Shown here: positions 26,927-36,583 of the stretch, piece by piece
Position numbering within the stretch: position 1 is the first letter of the stretch
Layout: the number at the start of each line of letters is the position of its first letter
Program-made: the position numbers and the translations under genes
Origin: Ectocarpus siliculosus
Taxonomy: Eukaryota; Sar; Phaeophyceae; Ectocarpales; Ectocarpaceae
Reading direction: 5' to 3'
DNA: 64,000 nucleotides
Assembly: GCA_000310025.1 (NCBI GenBank)
Contig: FN649728.1
Location: 5,813,782-5,877,781, forward strand
The notes under the pieces: model-generated
Seen by the model: only the letters and a program-made list of their open reading frames with translations
Told to the model about the DNA's origin: nothing
The model's database searches: none

Positions 26927-29900
26927 ATGTCGGCGGTTGCGCGCGGGGTTGTTGCATTTTGGCAGTTCGGGACGTTCTCGTTCGTTACGGTAACATGTGT
27001 CGATGTTGCGCTTGGGGGTTGCATGTCAGCTTGCATTCAATCTCTCCCCGGGTACTGCTGCTGCTGCTGCTGCTGCAGTCTGAAGAGACGGGGTTTTGTG
27101 CGTGGCAAGTAGTGAAGGAAATGAGCAGCATGACCCCCTCGGTTGTTTGCCGCTCTTGATTCGCGAAGAATAAGAATTTGTGCCATATTGCACTTCCAGG
27201 AGCCAAAGCAAGAGGGCATCAACCACCACCATGCCGATAAATATGGTCCCGTGGCGGGGTTGGAGAAAAAAAACAATTTTTCATGCTGTTCTGAAAAATG
27301 CCAACGTCTGCAGCAAGTGGTCCATGTCAAGGTTGGTGAATTGGCGTGACCTAGGCGGAACATTCAAGTTGACTGCTCTGAATGCTGAAAACATGAATAC
27401 CTGTGTGGGTGCGGACCTGTGGCTGGCCAAAGCCCTTGGCACTTGCACTATGCGGGACCGTAGAGCAGAGAGACACTTTTTCTTTGCATCGAACCTGGGT
27501 GCAACCGCCGCCGCGTTGGTCGCTGCTGCTGCTGCTGCTGCTGCTGCTTCTTGCTGAACGATGCCGCAAGGATTCGCTTCCTCTTGTCCTCGTTGAATAA
27601 ACATACTTTGTACGTACGTACCACCGTTAATGCCACTGCCGTGACCGCTGCTTCATTCTTTTTTCTTCACGATTTTGAATCAGCGCTCACATTCGTACAG
27701 CATTTCTGCCGGGCAGGAGCTACACTCCACGGCTCCACGGTCACACAGAAGGGTCCCTCTCCCTGAGGCCCCTCCTACGGCGCTTGGCTTTGATTTTTAA
27801 CGCGAGAATCCATCGCATGAAACAGCAGTATTTCCTTTTCTGGTTTGGGTACTCAGAAGGGCGGGCGTGATAGAGGACATGAGCCTACAATTCATTGCGT
27901 ACTGTGACACATTATTTTTTTTTTTTGTTACCAGGAGGACCGTCGTGTGGAGGACATGATCCTTAAGGTCGCGGGAAAGAGCCCGCCGTGGCTGGCCAAC
28001 TTCCTCAGGGCCTTCGCGCCGTTTGTTACCCTGACCTTCACCATCGCGAACATCGTCGGACCGGTCGTCGTGAGGTTTTACGCGCTGCTCTACAAGGTTC
28101 GTGCGCGCGCGTGCCAAGTCTTTCAACGATGATGTTGCGCTTATAGTAGGTGTGTGAGACAACGGCCCTTGAACTGACGTATCGGCGAAGGTTAGTGCGG
28201 AAGCGCTTCGTGGGCATTGAACGCCACCGGAGCCGATTGTATGCATGCCATGTTGACAACACCGGCCATCGCGTGTGACCCAATTATATAAACCCCCACA
28301 ACCGTGGAGGGGTGCGTTTTTGTCGTGATATTCTCCGCTACAGTACCCCCCCCTGTATCATGCCGCCTGTGAACTCCTTCCCGATCGGCGAACTCCCATT
28401 GTGCTGCCCATCCTGGGTCTATTTGGAGGAACTTCAGAGTCTACTGGTAGCCGAATTTCGAGCGAGTCTTGACAATAAGTTGTGACATGCGCACCGTGTT
28501 GGTCTGTGACCACGGAAGGCGCCCGAGTCGTCAGATGGACCAGTACAGATACCGCATATGACACAATATAACACACCCCCTGGACGGACCGATTGTCAAA
28601 GTTCGATTTTTCAACAGCAGCAACAGCCGCAGGGCCGAAAACGGGGGTGTTGAAGCCGTCTGGTCAAGAGCTCTCTGAAAACGTACCGTTTCGTCTATGC
28701 ATCGTCTTGGACGTCGGGTAATCAAGCTTTGAACATCGATCCAGGGGGTGTGTGATCTTGTGTCATACGGTATTAGGAGGCCCCACTTCGTAGCAGAGAC
28801 CGGAAAGATTGTTGATGTGAAGACAACAACGACACAGATAACACCATGTCTCCGCGCTGTAACTCTCTTTTGCCGCTCCTTTTAAAATATGTTCGTCTCG
28901 TCCCTTTCCCCTCCCTCTCGAAAAGGTGTACAAGATCCTACCGGTGAACGTGCTGGGCATGATCTACGGCCTCGTCATGTGTTTCTTCGGGGGATTCTTC
29001 CACGTCACCATCGCGGCAATTGAGGTAAAGTACAGCAGCACAGCGTTGGGGGGGGCTCAGTAACGCCGGTTGGGTAGCACCGGTGGTCCTGTGTACATGG
29101 GGCCGGTGAAATTGCTGGGCACAGGCTGAATCACCAAGCCATTCTGTACATTGAATAACGCCGGTCGATTCGCCGGGCACATACCGGCATTGAGGGCCCC
29201 CCACTGTCAGAAAAAATCTGTTGTGGGCGACTTAGGCGTGACACGCCCGGCCGTGCTTCTCTCATGATTCATTGGAAGGTCTTTTTCACAACAGCATGTG
29301 GTTCTTTTTTACGGTTCCTGGAAACGGCCCAGCCATGAACGACAACGACGACTATCATTGTCGTTTCAGTTTTGTTTTCCCGTTTTTTGTTAAGCGTGCA
29401 CACGCCGCGTTGTCCGGCACCCCCGCTTTGCGTTCGTGTTGCCATTAGGCGCCCGCGTCACGGGGTCCCGTTTTGTCATGTTCCTGACGAAATATTTCCG
29501 GGGATTTCCCGTCCCGTGTACCTGTACAACGTGGTATTTGCCATGACGCGTTCCTGTCATGGTTCCCGTTCGTCGCCTTTCCGACCAAGCCCTTCCGTGG
29601 GTTTCCCGTCCCGTATTATGATGTGATAGTTGCCATCACACGTTCCAGTTCTTGAGTATCATTTGGCACTTTTCCGACCAAGTCCTTCCACGGGTTTACC
29701 ACTACGTGGTAGTTACCATCACGCGTTCCCGTCACGGGGTTCCATTTGTCACCTTTCCGACCAAGTCCTTCCGTGGGTTTGCCATCCCGCCCTACGTCTG
29801 GTTCCAGGCGTTCAACATGACGGGAGGCGAGAAGGTGATGCTGTGCGTGCACGACCTCAAGCAGGACATCAAGGCCCTCCACTACGCCAGCAAGGAGGAC

Positions 29901-32900
29901 GACAAGCGGGACGATGATCACGACGGTATCCCCGACGTCAAACAGGCGGGTCTTCTGCTGCTGCTGCTGCGTGGTTTTCCGTTCTTTGTTGCGACAAGGC
30001 CGTAGTCTACGCAACAAAATTGATTAAGTAAACATGTGGGATAGAGTATTCAATCCGTTCTTTAGGGTGTTGGTTAGGGATAGGGTTTGCGTACCCCGTC
30101 CCTATTCTTGTTCTAGATACTCTTATGAATCCTGCGTAGGCGGTCCGGGCTGCCGCCGTGTTCCCCCCCCCTTCTTGTTATTCGGCTTAGTGTTCTGTTT
30201 GGCTACAGGGCGCGTCTACTGCTGTGTTTTTTTTTCTTCTGTAGTTTTTTTTTTTTTCTTTTTGGCTGTGGTGTTCCAATATCGTGGTGGTGATGATCTT
30301 CAGTCCTTCTGGAGGTTTTTGGTTTTTCGAGGTGTTTGGTCAGTGACCATGGAAGTCATCCGCCCACCCTTGAGCAGAAAGACAGCGACGGCTTTTATTG
30401 TGAAAAAAAACCAACAACAACGGTCATTCTGTTGGCTCCTTCGAATTCCTCGGTTGTGCTTTGACGAAGTGCTACCCTTGCGTACGTACGGCAGCGTCGG
30501 GGATTCTTTAGCCACTCTGTAACGATCGTCGTCCCCTCTCCCTCTCACGCTGCTGCTGGTGCCCTGCCTTTGCCATTGTTCGTGTGTGTCTGTACAGATC
30601 AGCCCGGAGAAGCTGCTCACGCGCAAGACGGCCCTGGCTCTTCGCGTCATCAATCCCGACAGGGCTACCAACGCCATAACCGGCATCTGGCAGGCAAGAA
30701 ACCAGCAAAGGCGGTGTCGTCCTGGGATAAAACAATACCCCCACTCCTTCTGTCTTTATTTCGTTCCGAGATACAGATGAACCTCGGTTATGGACAAACC
30801 TGGTTTATTGCTAAAAATAGTGTCCTTACGCCGGGGAAGTGTCGTTAAGGTTGATACATACCCCTCCTTATCTTAAACATTCTGCGAGCCGCCATGCCTG
30901 TGGAAAAATAAATGTCCTTAGCCGGGGGAGTTTATTTTGCTTTGGTGTCGCTCGACTGTAACTGCCTGTTGCCTGAAATCACGTGTGTGTCTTTTGTGAC
31001 TTGCATTGTAGACAGCGCTAACCGACCGACCAACGAAAAGCCATGTATGTGTGTGTTTTGATACCAATGCCATCACCGCCGCGCCTGGACATAGTTAGTT
31101 GTACATCGATACACTTATGTGTTGGCTGTCCCCAAGCTTAATTCGCGAACGCTAGACAACAATAATGGTCACGAGTCAGCCTCCATATGTGTACCCCCAT
31201 TACCTTGTCGTTCCCCCGCCCCTGCGTTTGTCGTCTCTCCAAACACTGAATCAACAATAATAGGGTTACATGGGCGTGCTGGTCGTCCTCAAGTTCCGCT
31301 TCGCCAAGGTCGTCGCCCTGGCCGTCAGCATCGGAAACAACCTCCGTCCCATCGTGGCGAAGATCTTCGGCCCCGCCTTAGCCTTCGTGATCCCGAGAGA
31401 GTACCACCAGGTATGATCTAAGCGACACGGCTACCTGTACCTTTTCTTTTTTTTTCGTGCTCTCCCGGTTTGTTTTTTCGGTGCTGCCTGAGCAGGTGTG
31501 ATGTAAGAGAGAGGTGGCCTCGTATGCCATTTTTTGTCTGTGTTTTTCGTTCCCTCCCGGTTTGTTTTTTGGGTGCTACCTGGCCAGGTATGACGAAGCG
31601 AGGTGGATGCGTAAGGATACCTTTTGTTGTCTTTATGTTTTGTCGTTATCTCTCGTTTGTTTTTCGGTGCCGCTACCAGGTATTGTATGAGCAGGGGTGG
31701 CTTCCGATACTTTGGTTTTTGCCGCTGTGTCCTCGTTCTCTCTCGGTTGGTTTTTCGGTGCTGGCCAGGTTTGGTATGAGCGAGAGGTGGCTTCCGATAC
31801 TGTATTTTTTGTGTTGTTTACTCTTTCTCTCTCGTTTGGTTATTCGGTGTTGCTGACCAGATATGGCACTTGCTGACCAGATATGGCACAAAGCGAGAGC
31901 TTCCGATACTTCTTTTGTTGCTTTGTCACACGAAGTTACGGTTCGTGTTTCGCCGCGTTTTTCACTTTTCAAGTGGACCAGAGGCCCCCACCGTCTGTGG
32001 TTTGGTTGTGTGGGAGTGCTATTATGGACGAGGGCGCCTTTGCGTCGAGACAGACAGACGCAGACAGATAGACAGAGGCGGGGATACATGGACAGGGAAA
32101 GACAGATAATGGGCTACTGAAGGTGGGGAGAGGTCATCATGTCATGAAATTTGTGGGCGAGACCTTAAGTGTTGGTGGGGATAGTAGGAGAGAGAAGGCG
32201 GGTAGACCGCAGCGCGCTTTCATGTCCAGTTCGTTCTTGCGCTTGGTTGATTTCACGACTGTCTGCTGATTAAAACCCACACAGACCTACCCTTGTTCTC
32301 GACCTAATTGTCTCGACTGTGTGCCCCCCACCGTTGGTGTGTTCTTGCTCCTCCAGTGGATCGCTCCCATGATCAACTACTTCTGCAAGTTTGTGGCGAT
32401 GACGGTAGCCTGGTGGATCCAGCGCCTCATCTCCACCGTGCAGAGCGCCATCAAGGGAGGCCTTCTATTCTCTCGGTCCCTCATGTACTTCGTCAGCGAG
32501 GTCACTGTGAGTCATTCATCGGGTTTTGGCCAGGGGGGGAGGGGTGTGTGCTCATGCTTATTTGACATGCCTTCGCTGGTACGGTGGACAAAATTGACCG
32601 CGCGTCCTTGTGTGTCCGCGATTGAGGGCGTGTGCGCTCATGTTTTGCGTGCCTTGGCGGGCACGGTAGACAAATGACCGCGCGTCCTCGAGAGGACGGA
32701 GTATTGGACCGATCGCCAATTGGTCATTCGTACTTGGCAAAAGGTGTCTCATGAGTGGCCTACCTCTCCTGTCTGCTACCACATCTCGCCTGCTGAGGAG
32801 GGGTGTTAATTGCCACGCTGTCAAAGGTACCCTGCTGTTTTTGTAAGTTCAAGGTCTGCCGTGTAATTCATGAGCGAGGCCACCCCCTGAGTCTGTTTCG

Positions 32901-34430
32901 ATTTTCTCACCGCATACGTGCAACAAACCTAAACAGCTCATGTTTGTGTCACAACAAAATAGCATTTTGTGACGTTTTTCTCCTGTGTGACCCCCGTTGA
33001 TCGTGCCCTGCTCGGCGACACCATCCCCGCAGCCCCTAAAGCTCGACCCCGATCACTCTTTCTTGGATGAGGTGTTGGGATGGACGCTGGCTGCATGCGG
33101 TGCCTACTTCCAGGTGCGTTGTGTGTTTTTATTATGTTGAGCTTCGACCGTGCTAGCCGGTTGGCCAATGAAAACACGCCAGTGCGTGTGTGCGTGTTTT
33201 TTTTTTTTGTTGGTATTGATCGCGCTAGCTGGCTGACCAATGATAGTTCGTCAGTCTTGAAACGGGATACTGGACGCGAACGTGTGTGTGTTTGTCTTTA
33301 TTCTTGGCATCGACCTGTGATACTCGGCTGACAAGTGAATAAACGCCAGTCTTAGTGCGCCTGAAACACAAAATGCTTGTAAAGGCCATGATCTGGGACC
33401 CTGCGAGCGGGTACGCTTAGCTATTTTTAGTGTGGATCTTTATGACTTGCATCAACAGCAATGGTCGACTGGCCTATGAACGACGTGAGTCTCAGTGCGG
33501 CTGAATTAGAAAATTCTTCTTCTTGTGGCATCATGTGTGTTTTCTTAGTTGGCATCCACCGCCCTGACCTGCTGGCCTATGAGAAGACGTCAGTCTTGGA
33601 GCGGGATGAGATGCAAAAACACGTCCGAATCAAAGCGTAAGGGATGTGTGTGTCTTTTGTATTAGCATCGACCACGCTAACCGGCTGGCTAATGAAAAGA
33701 CGTCAGTCTCAATGCGGTAGAAAACACAAAATGCTTCAAAAGGCCACGATCTTGATCCTGTGACCGAGCGTCATGGGGGAGGCTACGCTACCGTCCGGAT
33801 TAATGACGAGATGTGTGTGTGTGTGTGTTTCTTTTTCTTTGTTATTAATCATCATCGACTGCGCAAAACGGGCTGACCAATGAAAAGCCGCGGAAAGCCG
33901 TCGGTGTGTGTTTGTTTTCTTTGTGCGTTGGCATCGATCGCGCTAACCGGCCGAATCGCTCTCGTTGCAGCATTTTTCGCCTGGTAGGCGCGACCAGCAG
34001 CACCAACAGGCCTGCCCTGTGTGTGTCGCAGAACGCCAAGTGTTGTTTATCCGGCGGGTGTGCTTGAGCAGGTAGTCGTCAGAGTCGTCAAAGTCCATTG
34101 ACACGTCTCCGGTAAAACAATGAAAAAGAGTGCAACAAATGAAAGAGTACTTGGTATGAAACACGTTGTACTACGTGTGTGTTCTACCTGGCGCTTGGTA
34201 ACATCTGTTCTACACGTGTACACCGGAAAAAAAAAGCGCAAGGCAGCCATGACCCCGGAAAATCGATTCTCACTCGTGGTGGCCTTTTGTGTGTGTGTTT
34301 TTTTTTTCAGACCAGCATCAACTGGGACTTGCCGTGGGCGGTGGACTTGTTCCTTTGGCCCGCCTATCTCCTGGAGACGTTCCTCAAGTGGAGCGTCACT
34401 TGGATGGACGTCCCGGCGCAGCCTGCCTGA
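26927..34430 (+). CDS. Uncharacterised multi-pass membrane protein with acidic DxDxDG loop (9 exons)
   Basis: Exons: 26927-26989 (probable), 27935-28096, 28926-29024, 29808-29945, 30598-30693, 31264-31410, 32357-32506, 33033-33113, 34311-34430 (TGA). All are phase 0, about 351 residues. Hydrophobic stretches suggest six or seven membrane segments (APFVTLTFTIANIVGPVVV, VLGMIYGLVMCFFGGFF, GVLVVLKFRFAKVVALAVSI, WIAPMINYFCKFVAMTVAWW, AVDLFLWPAYLLETFLKW). Between segments 2 and 3 lies KEDDKRDDDHDGIPDVKQ, whose DxDxDGxxD pattern resembles a thrombospondin-3 or EF-hand-like calcium loop. From memory it resembles an unnamed membrane family found in several protist groups; I assign no function. Introns after 29945 and 30693 start with GC (CAG|GCGGGT and CAG|GCAAGA). 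The first exon (MSAVARGVVAFWQFGTFSFV) directly follows an acceptor-like TTTTAG, so its 5' context is uncertain. An extra phase-0 frame at 27200-27331 is open but unconvincing. Confidence 0.82.
28550..28772. mobile_element. MITE with ~33-bp terminal inverted repeats
   Basis: The left end TACCGCATATGACACAA continues to ACACACCCCCTGGA. The right end, reversed, reads TACCGTATGACACAAG and then also ACACACCCCCTGGA. The arms differ by two substitutions and a 2-bp gap. TA lies at both outer edges, suggesting a TA target as in Tc1/mariner-type elements. The 223-bp interior has no coding frame. It sits in intron 28097-28925 of the membrane-protein gene. Confidence 0.75.
29440..29800 (+). repeat. Intronic array of ~83-100-bp units adjoining a splice acceptor
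   Basis: Three clear units and one decayed unit carry TTTCCGACCAAGTCCTTCCG (near 29579, 29672 and 29755). TTTCCCGTCCCGT, a GTGGTA/GTGATAGTTGCCATCAC block and an ACGCGTTCC block alternate with it. The final unit runs directly into the acceptor of exon 29808. Confidence 0.8.
31411..31900 (+). repeat. Tandem array of ~90-bp intron-like units
   Basis: Starting at the donor of exon 31264-31410 (CACCAG|GTATGAT), the sequence CAG|GT or a close variant recurs after CAGs at 31493, 31585, 31677, 31766 and 31858; spacings are 85, 92, 92, 89 and 92 nt. Each unit starts like a donor (GTATGA, GTGTGATG) and ends in a T/C-rich tract (CTCTCGGTTTGTTTTTCGG) plus GACCAG or GCCAG. The last copy reads CAGAT and is followed by an 18-bp partial duplicate. 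Confidence 0.85.
33128..33965 (+). repeat. Intronic array, about eight diverged units
   Basis: This lies in intron 33114-34310. The core GCATCGACCACGCTAACCGG, then CTGGCTAATGAAAAGACGTC, recurs in diverged form near 33140, 33216, 33308, 33450, 33553, 33665, 33852 and 33932. Spacers include (GT)n runs and ACACAAAATGCTT. A related copy lies in another intron of the same gene near 31012-31055. Confidence 0.8.
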
Positions 34431-34787
34431 TGATGGAGCGTGATGAGTCTTCTCCGAAGATTTCGCATCGACCTGTGCCTCTCTGCTGTCTAGCCCCTTG
34501 CGAAAGAATATCAGACCTTTTGTTGAGGGTGTGCACCCAGAGATGTATGCACGGGTTGCCGCTAAGAAAAGAACACGGGGTGCGGGGTTGAATCTGTAGA
34601 GTACGGCCTCTATAATATCTGCAAACGTCCAGCCAGGCTCCTGTAAAGGCATGTGACGTAGCACGCTATAACAGATTGGGCTTCGAATTCCGGATCCGGA
34701 TCGTCCTGTTGTGTATTCGTTTTTCGTGTCGGAACCGCGTGCTTTCGTCGTTTCGGGGCAGGTGCCGCCGTTGGACCATTCCATAGG

Positions 34788-34850
34788 GGGCGTACTCATG
34801 TTTTGCATGCCGTAGCTGATAGGCCATCGGTATCGCAGCTTGCATCGGGC
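34788..34850 (-). mobile_element. Short LINE-tail fragment
   Basis: It contains GGGGGCGTACTCATGTTTTG followed by CATGCCGTAGCTGATAGGCC. This matches the 3' end of the LINE at 53.7 kb (GGGCGTACTCATTTGTTGCT). It lies just downstream of the membrane-protein gene; no larger remnant is visible. Confidence 0.5.
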
Positions 34851-35154
34851 AACGGTATGCTGGTCCTCTGTGAGTTTTTTTTTTTTGTTGGTGGTCAATA
34901 TTTTGTCAAGTCAAAGGAGCCGACAAACATTCATATTCACGCGCATGAAAAAACTAGAAAACCCCCCGCCGAAACGCGGCGGAAATAAGCCGGCTCCGCG
35001 GTGCAGGTGACAGATGTCCGTTTATTCATCTTGTTGCATCCTACTGCGTTCGATGTCGCACGCATCATCTGCAGTTCACGGATCAGCGACAGATGATGAC
35101 GATGTGTTCCAGTATGAGAGTAAATCAACACATATTTTACCCTAACCCTACAAG

Positions 35155-35275
35155 TGCTTTTCTTTTGGGAAAACAAGAGTATTTTGAGCGGGGATCGAAC
35201 TCCTGACCTCTTGTTGACACGCCTTAGCGAGAACTTGAGCCCGATGTCCTACATATAACTGATCTTGCGTATTGC
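35155..35275 (-). mobile_element. tRNA-related SINE-like fragment
   Basis: The minus strand has a D-arm/A-box-like part (GGGCTCAAGTTCTCGCTAAG) and, about 30 nt later, a B-box/T-arm-like part (CAGGAGTTCGATCCCCGC). No acceptor stem can be paired, so it is not a working tRNA gene. Family unknown. Confidence 0.4.
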
Positions 35276-35359
35276 CGATCAGAGGGAATAGGAAACAAGA
35301 CTCACAATGAAAGGTCACCAAGCAAGAGGGCATGATTCTATCCGTGTCTCTACCTTGTC

Positions 35360-36027
35360 TACCGTAAACTACCTTGTCTACGGTAAACTACGGAGTCCCC
35401 CCCCCCTAGTACAGATCCCCCCCCCCCCCATTACCTTTTCGGCCTGGAAGCATGATTTCGTTGATTTAGCCGCGGGGTAGATTGTTTTCGACAAAAAAAA
35501 AAAAATCCCCCCGGGTATTTCAATTTCCCCTCGGGGTACCAGTTCCCACGAGTTCCCCCCGGGGGGGATGTATTTCCCCATATTTTCTGAGTCGATTTTG
35601 TTGCATGGCGGAGCAGTGTGAACGGAGCTGGCGGGTACTCTCTGGAGGGCGGGCCCTTGCTCTTCTTGGAATTACTCGCGGGACGAGACAAACACCCCCA
35701 GCTGCTGTCCTCCTTGCTGTTTTTTTTCTCTGCGTCTTCGTTGGTCTTACGTTCCTCCTTCTTCTGCTTGTTGAACGCCTTATTCATCTCAGTTTCGCCA
35801 CTCTCTCTGTGTGTGGTGTGTGGACCATCATTATTTTGCACAACCCCCCGGGAGGGGGCTTCTCCCCGGGGGAGGGCTCCCCCCTGGGGTAGCGTTGCAA
35901 AAAATATATACTAACCCCCCGCGGTACGTCGATTTCTCCCCGGGGGGGTTGGTTTCAGAAAAAAAAACGATCCCCTCCCCGGGGGTGAAACTCCGCAGTT
36001 TACGGCAATCTACTGTACACCACGTAG
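35360..36027. mobile_element. Fold-back element with imperfect terminal inverted repeats and C/G palindromes
   Basis: The left end has TACGGTAAACTACGGAGT followed by a C-run. The right end, reversed, has TGCCGTAAACTGCGGAGTTT then CCCCC. Between them, about nine short palindromes such as CCCCCCGGGGGGG recur every 20-40 nt on both sides of a ~250-bp core without such motifs. The core keeps a lysine-rich minus-strand frame of unknown nature. No target duplication could be fixed. Confidence 0.55.
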
Positions 36028-36583
36028 AGTTTTTAAAGCTATCTATTCGTCTATTGACTGAAAATCCTCGACGCTCGACGTCCACCTGCGTAGTGAGGCT
36101 ATTATCCAAGGGTTTGGAGCAGAACGAAGTTCGTTGGCGAGGTGCTTTAGGCCGGAAAAAACGTTTCCGGCCAAAACTATTTCACAGTACACCCGACGGA
36201 ACGAAAATTGTCAACCTATCTACAATACATATCGTTCGTTCTTCTATCATTCCAAACTTTCACGAACCGAACTAGACATCGAACGACACTTGCTTACGGG
36301 AGCTGCATTCTACGACAAAGGTATACTATAGGAAGATTCTAAGCACGATCGACCTCGCCCCTCCAACTGTCAGAATACCCGGTACCCACATAGTTTAGTC
36401 CATCTATATCGACCATCCAACCAAGTAAAGATAATATACTATTATATTAGCCATCGACTCTTCTTCCTATCCACCACTCACCATCTATCGAACCACCAGC
36501 AACCGCGTCTATCATGTAGGTATGGCTGTCCTTTTCGGCACCCGATACCTCAACCTATGACCACCTATCTATGCGTTGGTCAA

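Noticed and set aside
27200-27331. A possible second exon of the membrane-protein gene
   Set aside because: It is phase 0 with splice-like edges, but the peptide is low in hydrophobic residues and not family-like; exon 26927-26989 joins 27935 directly without it.
35180-35255. A possible functional tRNA gene
   Set aside because: B-box-like and D-arm-like parts exist, but acceptor and T stems do not pair.
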